Assembly: GCA_028716225.1 (NCBI GenBank) | Contig: JAQUQE010000006.1 | Span: 1 to 64,000 of the forward strand | Direction of reading: 5' to 3' | Length of the DNA: 64,000 nucleotides | Source: Dehalococcoidales bacterium | GTDB taxonomy: Bacteria; Chloroflexota; Dehalococcoidia; Dehalococcoidales; UBA5760 | Part shown: piece after piece, positions 34,705 through 43,431 of the stretch | How positions within the stretch are numbered: the stretch's first letter is position 1 | Layout of the letters: each line of letters starts with the position of its first letter | Translations under genes and position numbers: made by a program | Notes under the pieces: model-generated | Database searches by the model: none | The model's input: the letters and a program-made list of their open reading frames with translations, nothing else | What the model was told of the DNA's origin: nothing

Positions 34705-35388
34705 TCAAACAGGCTTGTCCCCGAGCCCTACTTCCAGGATAGAGAGGAACCAGCGTCCTTCACGCAGCACTCTTCTTGAGCGGAGTATCTTGAGCCGCTT
34801 TCGAAACAGGGGGCCATCGATCACCAGGGTATGATACTCCCCGGCTTCACCGCAGGGGGTCACCTCTTTGGTATCATTAAGTACCTCCAGGTGGTCAAGG
34901 AAGTCCCGGTCTACTGTCTGCCCCAGCCACTCCCGGCCAAACAGCTCAGCCTTAGCGGCAACTACGACGGCGGTAAAGCCCAGGCCGATCAATTCCTCAA
35001 GCAGCTTGCCTTGCTCTTCCCCCCAGAGGGGGAGGTGAGGGGTAATCGCCACATCAGCGCAGACCCGCTCAATCCACCGGCGGTGCTCATCGAGGTCGAT
35101 ATCGCCGAAGACGCCGCCGCTAACCCCCTTATCCTTCAAGGATAGCAGCACCCTCTTAAACTCGGCCTCGTAGTTTTCCCGTTTCGCCTGCTGCTGGATG
35201 AGGGGAATGCCGATCGCCTGAGACTGCGCTTCGAGAACCCGTGGGGACAAGCCATGGCTGTAGGAACGCTTGCCACCTTCACTAACCATGTTAAGCAGAC
35301 AGCGAACCTTATGTCCCCCTGCTATCGCCCGGTAGCAGGCCAGGCAGCAGTCCTTGCCACCGCTCCAGGAAGTAAAGACCGTCTCCAT
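34705..35388 (-). CDS. Dph6-like ATP pyrophosphatase (diphthine-ammonia ligase family)
   Basis: A 227-residue PP-loop ATPase with the N-terminal motif SWSGGKDCCLACYRA and the family blocks FGDIDLDEHRRWIERVC and PCGEAGEYHTLVIDGPLF, matching the Dph6/MJ0570 family. The eukaryotic and archaeal members amidate diphthine on elongation factor 2; bacteria make no diphthamide, so the bacterial proteins must adenylate and amidate something else. It begins 17 bases after cbiB at the end of the btuFCD-cbiB unit, which suggests an amidation or adenylation step in corrinoid metabolism. That link is inferred from context only. Confidence 0.82.
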   Translation of the reverse strand: METVFTSWSGGKDCCLACYRAIAGGHKVRCLLNMVSEGGKRSYSHGLSPRVLEAQSQAIGIPLIQQQAKRENYEAEFKRVLLSLKDKGVSGGVFGDIDLDEHRRWIERVCADVAITPHLPLWGEEQGKLLEELIGLGFTAVVVAAKAELFGREWLGQTVDRDFLDHLEVLNDTKEVTPCGEAGEYHTLVIDGPLFRKRLKILRSRRVLREGRWFLSILEVGLGDKPV

Positions 35389-35405
35389 ATCAACTCCGTC
35401 CGGGC

Positions 35406-36332
35406 CTAATAGACCAGTAAAATCACCTCAACAGCATAGCATACCAGCATCCAGAAAGCCGCCGCCACCCCCACCAGCTTTACCGCCCCACCGATGGTGC
35501 CGGGAACCAGCGGATTATCCATCCTGCCCAGCTGGTACTGACCTACCTTATCCAGTTGCACTCCGAGGGCACCGGCGGCAGCCGCCATCGGCCAGCCGGC
35601 ATTAGGGCTTTCCGTCCGGCCATGGTCGGCAAGCGCCACCTGCCACACCCGACGGCCACCCCGTCCGGAGAAGAAGGCAGCCAGGACGATCAGCAGCGCC
35701 GTCAGCCGGGCCGGTATGTAGTTCAGTCCGTCGTCCAGCCGGCTGGGAAACTTACCCAGGTACTCGTACTCGCCGTGATATCCGATCATACTGTCCAGGG
35801 TATTCACGCAGCGGTAGGCAAGCGCCCCGGGGACACCGAAGAGGAGAAAGAAAAAGAGCGGCGCCACAAAGCTGTCACAGGCGCTCTCGGCGGTCGACTC
35901 CACCGCCGCCGAAACCAGAAGCGGCTTTGAGAGGGTGGTAGTATCACGACTGACCAGGGCCCGCAGCCCGGAGCGCGCCTCATCCAGTTTCCCATTCTCG
36001 AGGAGACCCTTGATGCCAAGTGTCACCCGGCACAGCTCCCTCAGGGAAAAGGTAGACTTAAGAAGCAGCGCTCCAACAATAACATAGGCGACCGGGCTGG
36101 TATTTCCCAGGAAGGAAAGCAGAAAATAGGCAGGTACGGCAAAGGCCGCTACCGTGAGCAGGGTTACGCCGCACCCACAGGCAAACCGGACCCGAGAGGA
36201 GCAAGCGGAGACCCGTCCGACCAGACAGGAAATAAGCCTGCCCATCCACACCACCGGGTGTATTAGGCGCGGCGGTTCCCCCACCGCAAAATCGATAACT
36301 AAAGAGATCGCCAGTACCAGCAGAGCCGCCAT
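35406..36332 (-). CDS. cbiB: adenosylcobinamide-phosphate synthase CbiB
   Basis: A 308-residue membrane enzyme (CbiB/CobD family) that attaches aminopropanol phosphate or a related linker to adenosylcobyric acid. Marks are the opening VIDFAVGEPPRLIHPVVWMG, the central LVSRDTTTLSKPLLVSAAVES with its ESTAES-like continuation, and FPSRLDDGLNYIPARLTAL. About four to five hydrophobic helices are present. It follows the BtuFCD genes and precedes the Dph6-like gene on the same strand. Confidence 0.93.
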   Translation of the reverse strand: MAALLVLAISLVIDFAVGEPPRLIHPVVWMGRLISCLVGRVSACSSRVRFACGCGVTLLTVAAFAVPAYFLLSFLGNTSPVAYVIVGALLLKSTFSLRELCRVTLGIKGLLENGKLDEARSGLRALVSRDTTTLSKPLLVSAAVESTAESACDSFVAPLFFFLLFGVPGALAYRCVNTLDSMIGYHGEYEYLGKFPSRLDDGLNYIPARLTALLIVLAAFFSGRGGRRVWQVALADHGRTESPNAGWPMAAAAGALGVQLDKVGQYQLGRMDNPLVPGTIGGAVKLVGVAAAFWMLVCYAVEVILLVY

Positions 36333-36363
36333 TACCGACTAATCCTTTCCCCTTTCTATTCTA

Positions 36364-37167
36364 TTACGTAAGTCCGGCGCTCCGGCCGCCGCCCGCCCGG
36401 GGTAGAACCACCGGGGCACCACCGGCGGGGTGGGGATAGACACAGTCCTCAGCGCCGTAGACTTCCTTAATATTGCGGGGATTAATGACCTCATCCGGTG
36501 TCCCCTGGGCGTGGAGCCGGCCCTCCTTCATCAGGATGAGGCGATCACAATACTGCGCGGCAAGGTTCAGATCGTGAAGGACGATGACCACCGTCAGTCT
36601 GTACTCCCGGCAGAGGCCCTTAATCAAGTCCAGGATTGCAACCTGATGGCTGATATCCAGGCTCGCCGTCGGCTCATCGAGGAGGACCGACTTCGGCTCC
36701 TGGGCCAGGACACGGGCAATCACGACACGCTGGATCTCCCCGCCGGAGAGCTCGTTTATCCTGCGCTGGGCAAAGGCCTGTGTCCCGGTCATCTCCATCG
36801 CCCGCCAGGCAACCTCCATATCCCGGATGCCCTCATGCTGAAGAAAGCCGAGATGGGGATTCCTCCCCATCAGCACTATCTCAAAGGCGGTAAAGGTACC
36901 GGGCAGGATTGCTATCTGGGGCACCACGCCGAGCAGGCAGGCCAGCTCCCCGCGGGATATTTCCTGAACGTCTCTACCCCCCACCAGTACCCGCCCCGAC
37001 ACCGGCGAAATAACCCGGCTGAGCGCCCGGACAACAGTCGACTTTCCCGAGCCGTTCGGTCCGATAAGCCCAACCATCTCCCCGGGCACCACCCGAAAGG
37101 CCAGGTCTCTCACCACCACATTCCGGCCGTAGGCCAGGGTCAGATTATCCAATTCCAGTTCTATCAT
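36364..37167 (-). CDS. btuD: corrinoid/iron-type ABC importer ATPase
   Basis: A 267-residue ATPase of the FecE/BtuD family: Walker A GPNGSGKSTV, signature LSGGEIQRVVIA, Walker B SVLLDEPTASLD and H-loop VIVLHDLNLAA. The C-terminal tail after GTPDEVINPRNIKEVYGAE is usual for the family. It starts 12 bases after the permease gene. The family also transports siderophores and haem; the neighbouring corrinoid genes make vitamin B12 or cobinamide the likely cargo. Confidence 0.9.
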   Translation of the reverse strand: MIELELDNLTLAYGRNVVVRDLAFRVVPGEMVGLIGPNGSGKSTVVRALSRVISPVSGRVLVGGRDVQEISRGELACLLGVVPQIAILPGTFTAFEIVLMGRNPHLGFLQHEGIRDMEVAWRAMEMTGTQAFAQRRINELSGGEIQRVVIARVLAQEPKSVLLDEPTASLDISHQVAILDLIKGLCREYRLTVVIVLHDLNLAAQYCDRLILMKEGRLHAQGTPDEVINPRNIKEVYGAEDCVYPHPAGGAPVVLPRAGGGRSAGLT

Positions 37168-37179
37168 CCCAGATATCCT

Positions 37180-38268
37180 TTAGAAAAAGACCGCCTTCCT
37201 CTTGCGCCTCAGGATATAGAGGAAGAAGGGAGCTCCGCAGATGGCGGTGATGACCCCCACCGGTATCTCCATCGGCGCCAGAGCAGTACGCGCCACCAGA
37301 TCAGCCAGGATTAAAAAGACGGCCCCGCTCAGGAGGGACAGGGGCAGGAGAAACCGGTAATCAGGGCCCCAGATGAGGCGCACGGTATGGGGAATGATAA
37401 TACCGACAAAGCCGATGGTGCCGACGAAGGAAACAGCGGCGGCCGTAATCAGGGTGGCCGCGGCAAGCAGAATACGTTTTACCTTCTCCACATCAACCCC
37501 CAGTTGCTGCGCCTGCTCTTCATCAAGCTGCATCACGTTAAGGGAACGGGCATAGAGCAGAATAACAACTACCCCGGTTATGACATAGGGGAGAACAAAC
37601 CTTACCTCCGACCAGTCACTCAGTGAGAAACTGCCCATCAGCCAGAACACAATACCGTGCATCTTGTCACCGCTGGTGATGATCAGGTAGGAGACAATCG
37701 AAGAGCAAAGGGCACCCAGGGCAACCCCGGCCAGGATAAGAGTGGTGGTGGGGATGGTCTTGCCAACCCGGGCCAGATTATAGACAACAAACACCGTAAC
37801 CAGCGCCCCGGCAAAAGCGAGCATGGGAATAACCCCGAACCCCATTCCCTGCCACTGGAAGGGAAGTGAGAAGCCGATGACGGCACCCAGTGCCGCTCCC
37901 TGTGTCACACCGATAAGGTAAGGGTCGGCCAGCGGGTTACGGAACAGCCCCTGATAGGTCGCCCCGGCGATGGAGAGGGCAGCGCCGACGATACCGGCCA
38001 GGACTACCCGGGGCAGGCGCATCGAGAGGATTATCGTCTCGGTAGTGCTCTGCCAGGTGGAGGCGATATCTATCCCCGGCAGCTGGTCAAGGAGAATACG
38101 GAAGGTAGTGGTAAAGGGAATTCTAACGCTGCCCAGGAGAGTGGCAAACACTATCACCCCCCCCAGCGCTGCCAGAAGCCCGATTATGGCATATATCCGG
38201 CGGCGGCGCCGGGGAAGCCCGGGCACAGGCCGTCCGGTAAGAGACGATCCCGTCCGATACGGAGCCAC
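37180..38268 (-). CDS. btuC: FecCD-family permease, BtuC-like
   Basis: A 362-residue permease with about ten hydrophobic helices. Family marks are LRLPRVVLAGIVGAALSIAG, YQGLFRNPLADPYLIGVTQG, the coupling region LNVMQLDEEQAQQLGVDVE and FVGTIGFVGIIIPHTVRL. Start is GTG 38268 behind GGAGG. It is in a unit with the binding protein upstream and the ATPase downstream. Confidence 0.92.
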   Translation of the reverse strand: MAPYRTGSSLTGRPVPGLPRRRRRIYAIIGLLAALGGVIVFATLLGSVRIPFTTTFRILLDQLPGIDIASTWQSTTETIILSMRLPRVVLAGIVGAALSIAGATYQGLFRNPLADPYLIGVTQGAALGAVIGFSLPFQWQGMGFGVIPMLAFAGALVTVFVVYNLARVGKTIPTTTLILAGVALGALCSSIVSYLIITSGDKMHGIVFWLMGSFSLSDWSEVRFVLPYVITGVVVILLYARSLNVMQLDEEQAQQLGVDVEKVKRILLAAATLITAAAVSFVGTIGFVGIIIPHTVRLIWGPDYRFLLPLSLLSGAVFLILADLVARTALAPMEIPVGVITAICGAPFFLYILRRKRKAVFF

Positions 38269-38337
38269 TTAAAAAACCTCCGCCGCCCGGGACTCCGGGC
38301 ATACTTTCCTTAAATCAGACAGACCCGCCGATCCACT

Positions 38338-39276
38338 TCAGCCTCCGGCAAATAGTTCCGGGTGGATGAAGCGAGCAAACGCCTCCAGCGCATCGACTAT
38401 GCGCGGCCCGGGACGGCCCTCCAGGTCGGTATCTATCTCATATATCCGTCCGTTACGGCGGGCGTCGGTATTCCCCAGCCTCGGCTCCGTGCTAATGAAC
38501 TGAGCGGGCAGGGCCTCACCGTCCCCCATGCCGACGCCGGCAATCATCACTTCCGGGTTCGCCTCGATTACCGCCTCCAGACTGATATCGGCATAGCCGA
38601 TAAGGTCGCGGGCGATGTTTATTCCGCCCGCCATTTGAATCAGCTCGTCGTGACGAGTCTCCAAGCCGGGCGTCATCAGGGGATCATGCCATGTAATGAA
38701 GAAGACCCGCGGCCTCTGCTCCGGGGAGAGCCCTTCCGTCTTTGCCGTCACCGCGGAAATCCGCCTCTTCATATCGTTAACCAGCCCGGCTGCCTCCTCT
38801 ACCTTCCCGGTAACCTCACCGACCAGGATAATCGACTCCAGCACCTCATCAAGCGTAGCCGGGGCAAGCGCAAAAACAGTCAGCCCACTGTTTTCCAGCG
38901 CCGGAAGGACATCTGCTTCATGCATGCTGGTGGCCAGTATCAGATCGGGAGACAGGGCAACCACCCTCTCCAAATCAACGGTACTGAAACCGCCGATTAC
39001 TGCCTTTTCCTTAGCCGATGCTGGGTAATCGCAGTACTCGGTTACCCCGACCACTCTATCGCCCAGACCCAGAGCAAACAGTATCTCGGTATTGCTGGGA
39101 GCAAGCGATACAATCCGCTGCGGAACGCCATCAAACTCGACCGTCCGGCCCAACTGGTCGGTCATTCCACCCGAGGACACCGTCTCCCCGGCGGTCGGAG
39201 TACAGGCGGACAGCAGACCGAGCAGGGCAAGGGAAACGGCAGCATAGCAAAATTTTTTCCTCACCGGCGACACCAC
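38338..39276 (-). CDS. btuF: corrinoid-binding lipoprotein, BtuF-like
   Basis: A 312-residue substrate-binding lipoprotein. The signal peptide ends in the lipobox LLSAC (Cys at about 25). The body is a class III periplasmic-binding fold with RIVSLAPSNTEILFALGLGD, DRVVGVTEYCDYPA, LERVVALSPDLILATSMHEA and VFFITWHDPLMTPG. It captures ligand outside the membrane and delivers it to BtuCD. Start is one of several GTG codons at 39264-39276, behind AGGAG. It faces the rightward cob genes across a 231-base gap. Confidence 0.9.
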   Translation of the reverse strand: MVSPVRKKFCYAAVSLALLGLLSACTPTAGETVSSGGMTDQLGRTVEFDGVPQRIVSLAPSNTEILFALGLGDRVVGVTEYCDYPASAKEKAVIGGFSTVDLERVVALSPDLILATSMHEADVLPALENSGLTVFALAPATLDEVLESIILVGEVTGKVEEAAGLVNDMKRRISAVTAKTEGLSPEQRPRVFFITWHDPLMTPGLETRHDELIQMAGGINIARDLIGYADISLEAVIEANPEVMIAGVGMGDGEALPAQFISTEPRLGNTDARRNGRIYEIDTDLEGRPGPRIVDALEAFARFIHPELFAGG

Positions 39277-39507
39277 TCCTATTTACAACTACTCTGCAAG
39301 AGAGGAATACTCATGACAAGAACTGCCTCAGAGCCTTCAATAATTAATGCTTTTCGTTGCTCTTTAGGGTATAATACTACCAAAAGTAAATACAAGTCCA
39401 CTTTTCTATGGGAAAGTTTGCTTGAGTTGTTACAAGCCCGGAGCAAGAGTTTGACAAAGACGCCCGGTCTGCATAATGTGTTGAATTACCCCGAAGCAGG
39501 TAATAAT
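39277..39507. promoter_or_regulatory. divergent control region of the corrinoid cluster
   Basis: This AT-rich stretch lies between the leftward btuF and rightward cob genes. Rightward it holds TATAAT (39370-39375) and, nearer the gene, TTGACA (39451-39456) 15 bases before CATAAT (39472-39477), which would start transcription at about 39484. I looked for the conserved box and core of a cobalamin riboswitch on both strands and did not find them. Confidence 0.5.
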
Positions 39508-40428
39508 TTGGAAGACATTCTCAAAGAGCTACGGTCGCGCTTGAAAGAGGCGGCAGAGAGAAATACGGCCCGGGGCATACTGCTCTCCGGAGGCCTGGAT
39601 ACCAGCATCCTGGCCCTGCTTTCCCCGGGGGCAATCGGGCTGAACGTAAGGCTCAACGGGTACGGAGAAGACCTGAAGTATGCCGAGATGCTGGCCGTTA
39701 AGCTCGGCCTGGAGCTCCACCCAAAGAGCATCAGCATCGATGAGGCCCTGGCGATGGTACCCGAGGTGATCAAGATTCTGGGTAGCTTCGACCCCGCCCT
39801 ACCCAACGACCTGGCGGTATACCTGGGGCTACGGTTAGCCCGGGAGAAGGGCCTTAAAAGCGTCATCACCGGGGACGGGGCCGATGAGCTATTTGCCGGC
39901 TACGGCTATATGTTAGACTTAGACCTGAAAGAGTACCTGCCCCGGCTCGCCGAAAAGATGAGTTTCTCGTCCAGCCGCCTCGGCGCCCACCTGGGGGTCG
40001 AGGTAAAACAACCCTTCCTGGACAGGGACATCATCGACCTCGCCCTATCCATCAGTCCCGAACTAAAGATCAGGGAGCACCACGGCGTAAGGCATGGCAA
40101 ATGGATCCTGCGAGAGGCCTTTGCGCCCTGGCTGCCCGGGGAAATCGTCTGGCAGGCCAAGCGTCCCATCGAGGTAGGCTCCGGCTTCAGTCGGCTGCAT
40201 GAGATAATCGGTGCCGGGATCTCCGACGAGGAACTGGCGGAGGCAGAGGCAACCCTTTCCCTGAAGTTCTTGAGCCGGGACCACCTCTTCTACTACCGGA
40301 CCTACCGCCAAGTGGTCGGCGAGATTCCGCCGCCTCAGCCGGGAGAAGCAGGCTGCCCGGGCTGCGGTACGGGGATAGCACCGCAGAGCTGCCACTGCCG
40401 GGTCTGCGGTTGGAGCAGGGGACTATAA
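39508..40428 (+). CDS. asparagine synthetase-like amidotransferase without glutaminase domain, with zinc ribbon
   Basis: About 306 residues. The body matches the synthetase domain of asparagine synthetase, with the PP-loop ILLSGGLDTSILALLS near residue 30, TGDGADELFAGYGYM and VKQPFLDRDIIDLA. The N-terminal Ntn glutaminase domain is missing, so it would need free ammonia or a partner, or it transfers something else. A C-terminal ribbon CPGCGTGIAPQSCHCRVCG may bind zinc. I favour TTG 39508, which lies behind promoter-like boxes; an ATG at 39313 with AGAGG would add 65 residues of AT-rich, poorly coding-like sequence. It heads the cob genes and ends 4 bases before cobO, so an amidation role in corrinoid remodelling is possible. 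Confidence 0.75.
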   Translation: MEDILKELRSRLKEAAERNTARGILLSGGLDTSILALLSPGAIGLNVRLNGYGEDLKYAEMLAVKLGLELHPKSISIDEALAMVPEVIKILGSFDPALPNDLAVYLGLRLAREKGLKSVITGDGADELFAGYGYMLDLDLKEYLPRLAEKMSFSSSRLGAHLGVEVKQPFLDRDIIDLALSISPELKIREHHGVRHGKWILREAFAPWLPGEIVWQAKRPIEVGSGFSRLHEIIGAGISDEELAEAEATLSLKFLSRDHLFYYRTYRQVVGEIPPPQPGEAGCPGCGTGIAPQSCHCRVCGWSRGL

Positions 40429-40432
40429 AGCG

Positions 40433-40963
40433 ATGAAGACGAAGGAGCGCCTGGCCAGGGGATATATCCAGGTCTATACCGGGGAGGGCAAGGGGAAGAC
40501 CACCGCCGCCCTCGGGCTGGCCTTAAGGGCAGCAGGGCGGGGGATGCGGGTAGTCTTCATCCAGTTTCTCAAGGGAGAGACCTCGGGCGAACAGATCCTT
40601 GCCGCCGGATACCACCTCTTCGAAATCATCCGGCCGAACCAGGGCATCTGCCTCCGGCATGGTAACGAAGAACTCCGTCCGGTAACCGAGCAAACGCTCT
40701 CTCTCGCCGAAGAGAAGCTCACTAAAGGGAAGTACGATATCATCGTCCTGGACGAGATTTTCACGGCGGTGAACAGAGGGCTGATCACCACCGCCCGGGT
40801 CATCGACCTGCTGGATAAGAAGCCGGTTAACGTCGAGCTGGTGCTGACCGGGCGTAAGGCGCCCCCGGAGATAATCGAGCGGGCCGACCTGGTCACTAAT
40901 ATGACTGCAGTGAAGCACTATTTCAGTAAAGGGATCAGGGGGCGCAAGGGCATTGAGTACTGA
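40433..40963 (+). CDS. cobO: cob(I)alamin adenosyltransferase, CobA/CobO type
   Basis: A 176-residue P-loop enzyme that transfers the adenosyl group of ATP to cob(I)alamin or cobinamide. The ATP loop is GEGKGKTTAALGLALRAAG, with VVFIQFLKGE and DIIVLDEIFTAVNRGLI after it and LTGRKAPPEIIERADLVTNM near the end. A close paralogue with the same blocks is encoded at 45726-46259. It starts 4 bases after the previous gene. Confidence 0.94.
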   Translation: MKTKERLARGYIQVYTGEGKGKTTAALGLALRAAGRGMRVVFIQFLKGETSGEQILAAGYHLFEIIRPNQGICLRHGNEELRPVTEQTLSLAEEKLTKGKYDIIVLDEIFTAVNRGLITTARVIDLLDKKPVNVELVLTGRKAPPEIIERADLVTNMTAVKHYFSKGIRGRKGIEY

Positions 40964-41002
40964 TTTCCACAAACAAGATTTAAGACTTAGATGAGAGCGT
41001 AA

Positions 41003-42073
41003 ATGACGGAATCATTAACAGAGATAATCGGAAAGATAGGGGCGCCGGACCAAGCGGCAATGGCTGAGGCAAAAGCCAGGCAGAATACCCTGACCAAGCC
41101 CGCGGGCAGCCTGGGTCGGCTCGAGGACCTCTCCGTTCAACTGGCCGGCATTCAGGGCAGGCGCCTGCCCCGGATAAAGGAGAAGGCCATTATCGTCATG
41201 GCGGCCGACCACGGCGTGGTCGCAGAAGGGATAAGCGCCTATCCCCGGGAGGTAACCCCGCAGATGGTCTATAACTTCCTCGAGGGCGGGGCCGGGGTAA
41301 ACGTCATCGCCCGCCAGGTGGGCGCCCGGCTGGTTATAGTGGACATCGGGATAGCCGCTACGCTCAAGCCCACCCCCCGGCTCCTGTCAAGGAAGATCGC
41401 CCCGGGCACCCGCAACATGGCAGCCGGCCCGGCGATGAACGATGATGAGGCGAAGCGGGCGATAGAGACCGGCATCGAGGTAACGCTGGCTGAGGTAAGC
41501 AAGGGGCTTGATATCATCGGCACCGGAGACATGGGCATCGGCAACACCACCTCAAGCAGCGCTATCTGCGCCGTTATGACGGGAAAGCCGGTAACCGAGG
41601 TAACCGGCAGAGGCACCGGCATTACCGATAAGCAGCTGGAGCATAAGGTAGCGGTAATAACCAGAGCAATCAAAGTAAATGAACCCGACCCGGCCAAACC
41701 GATTGAGGTACTGGCCAAAGTAGGCGGCCTTGAGATTGGCGGGATTACCGGGGTAATACTAGCCGCCGCCGCTCACCGCATCCCGGTAGTAATCGACGGC
41801 TTCATCTCGGGGGCGGCCGCCCTGATTGCCGCAGCGCTGGCACCGGGAGTGAAGGACTTCCTGATTGCCGCCCATGTCTCCGCCGAGCCGGGCCATCGAC
41901 TGCTGCTCAAACACCTGGGACTTAAGCCACTGCTCGACCTCGGTATGCGCCTGGGCGAAGGCACCGGGGCTGCCCTGGGCATCTCCCTGGCCGAGACCTC
42001 AGCCAGGATCCTGGCTGAGATGGCCACCTTTATCGATGCCGGAGTATCGGGCAGGAGCGAGGCGGAGAATTGA
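41003..42073 (+). CDS. cobT: nicotinate-nucleotide-dimethylbenzimidazole phosphoribosyltransferase
   Basis: A 356-residue enzyme that makes alpha-ribazole phosphate, the activated lower ligand of cobalamin. It shows LTKPAGSLGRLEDLSVQLAG at the N terminus, AADHGVVAEGISAYP, GTGDMGIGNTTSSSAI and, near the end, LGMRLGEGTGAAL with the catalytic Glu. Its stop overlaps the cobS start by four bases. Confidence 0.96.
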   Translation: MTESLTEIIGKIGAPDQAAMAEAKARQNTLTKPAGSLGRLEDLSVQLAGIQGRRLPRIKEKAIIVMAADHGVVAEGISAYPREVTPQMVYNFLEGGAGVNVIARQVGARLVIVDIGIAATLKPTPRLLSRKIAPGTRNMAAGPAMNDDEAKRAIETGIEVTLAEVSKGLDIIGTGDMGIGNTTSSSAICAVMTGKPVTEVTGRGTGITDKQLEHKVAVITRAIKVNEPDPAKPIEVLAKVGGLEIGGITGVILAAAAHRIPVVIDGFISGAAALIAAALAPGVKDFLIAAHVSAEPGHRLLLKHLGLKPLLDLGMRLGEGTGAALGISLAETSARILAEMATFIDAGVSGRSEAEN

Positions 42074-42849
42074 GCTTTCTAGCCGCACTAAGGTTTCTTA
42101 CCACACTCCGGGTCCCCCGACGCGACGGGGGCGGCCCCGAAGACCTGTCACACTCGGCAGCCTTTTTCCCCGTCGTAGGTATTATCATCGGGCTTATCCT
42201 GGCCGGAGCCTACTGGCTCCTCATCCGTATCCTGCCTCTGGGCATGGCCAGCGGGATACTCATCGTGGCCGGTGTGGTCTTAAGCGGCGGTCTTCACCTG
42301 GACGGCTTTGTTGATACCTGCGACGGTCTCGGCGGCCACAAGGATGCTGCCACGCGGTGGCAGGTGATGCACGACAGCCGCTCCGGCGCCTTCGGCATCA
42401 TCGGGGTATTCTGCCTGCTGCTGGTAAAATACGGAGCGCTGAACAGCGTGCCGGATAACCTGATGATGGCCGCCCTCATGATTATGCCGGTGGTAAGCCG
42501 CTGGACAATGGTCTATGCCATCTTCGCCTATCCCTACGCCCAGCCCTCCGGACTGGGCAAGGTCATCAAGCAGGGACTGGGCCGGGGCCGGTTTGCCCTG
42601 GCTACGGCGGTAACCTTGGCAGCGGTAACCGGGCTGGCCGGCTGGGGGGGCATCCCACTTTTTTATCTGGCTGGCCCGCTGATAATGCTTGCGGTCTGGC
42701 TGATTACCCTGGCGATGGCAGCCTATCTCAAGGGCAAGTTCGACGGCCTCACCGGCGATACCTACGGGGCGATAAATGAGGTCGCCGAGGTCTCGACGCT
42801 TATTCTGGTCTGTCTGCTGGCCTGCAACCACTGGCCGGGGCTAAGCTGA
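42070..42849 (+). CDS. cobS: adenosylcobinamide-GDP ribazoletransferase (cobalamin synthase)
   Basis: A 259-residue membrane enzyme that joins adenosylcobinamide-GDP with alpha-ribazole. Family marks are LAALRFLTTLRVP, AAFFPVVGIIIGLIL, GGLHLDGFVDTCDGLGGH and the late FDGLTGDTYGAINEVAE. Six or so hydrophobic helices are present. The TTG start overlaps the end of cobT. Confidence 0.95.
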   Translation: MSFLAALRFLTTLRVPRRDGGGPEDLSHSAAFFPVVGIIIGLILAGAYWLLIRILPLGMASGILIVAGVVLSGGLHLDGFVDTCDGLGGHKDAATRWQVMHDSRSGAFGIIGVFCLLLVKYGALNSVPDNLMMAALMIMPVVSRWTMVYAIFAYPYAQPSGLGKVIKQGLGRGRFALATAVTLAAVTGLAGWGGIPLFYLAGPLIMLAVWLITLAMAAYLKGKFDGLTGDTYGAINEVAEVSTLILVCLLACNHWPGLS

Positions 42850-42873
42850 AGGTCAAGATAGTGGAGGTATAGA

Positions 42874-43431
42874 ATGAACAAAGGGTGTACCCTGATAGTC
42901 GGCGGCGCCCGCAGTGGCAAGAGCCGTTTCGCCCAGGATCTCGCCGAAAAGACGGGAAAAGCGGTGCTCTTTGTGGCTACCGCCGAGGCCAGTGATGAAG
43001 AGATGAGCCGCCGCATCGAGAAGCACCGCAAGTCCCGGCCGGCTTCCTGGCGGACTCTAGAGGCTACCGGCAATTTATCCGGCCGGATTAGCCGGGAAAT
43101 CAGCGGGGAAGGGGTGGTGATTATCGACTGCATCACCCTGCTGGTGAACAACATCACCGGGAGCTACGGCAACCGGGGCAGCGAGGACCTTGTCGAGGAG
43201 AAGGTTACCGCTGAGATCAGGGAGCTAATCGAGTGTATCGACCAAACCGATGCCAGATTTATTATCGTTAGTAACGAGGTCGGTCTGGGGTTGGTACCGG
43301 CAAACAAGCTAGGCCGCCTCTACCGCGACATCCTGGGCCGGGCGAACCAGCTCCTTGCCCGGCGTGCCGATGAGGTCTACCTGATGGTCTGCGGGCTGCC
43401 GGTAGTGATAAAAACTCCTGCCCGAAGCTAA
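42874..43431 (+). CDS. cobU: adenosylcobinamide kinase / guanylyltransferase
   Basis: A 185-residue bifunctional enzyme that phosphorylates adenosylcobinamide and transfers GMP to it. The P-loop is VGGARSGKSRFAQDLAE, followed by FVATAEASDEEM, the region with the guanylylated His (RIEKHRKSRPASW) and IVSNEVGLGLVPANKLGRLYRD. It completes the nucleotide-loop pathway with CobT and CobS. Confidence 0.95.
   Translation: MNKGCTLIVGGARSGKSRFAQDLAEKTGKAVLFVATAEASDEEMSRRIEKHRKSRPASWRTLEATGNLSGRISREISGEGVVIIDCITLLVNNITGSYGNRGSEDLVEEKVTAEIRELIECIDQTDARFIIVSNEVGLGLVPANKLGRLYRDILGRANQLLARRADEVYLMVCGLPVVIKTPARS

Noticed and set aside
36430-37314. 294-codon plus-strand frame opposite btuD
   Set aside because: Antisense of a strongly conserved ABC ATPase; His/Pro-rich and without a ribosome site.
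38362-39312. Long 5' extension of the asparagine synthetase frame
   Set aside because: It is antisense to btuF; the synthetase domain begins only after 39508.
39277-39507. Cobalamin riboswitch
   Set aside because: Neither the B12 box nor the conserved core was found on either strand by eye.
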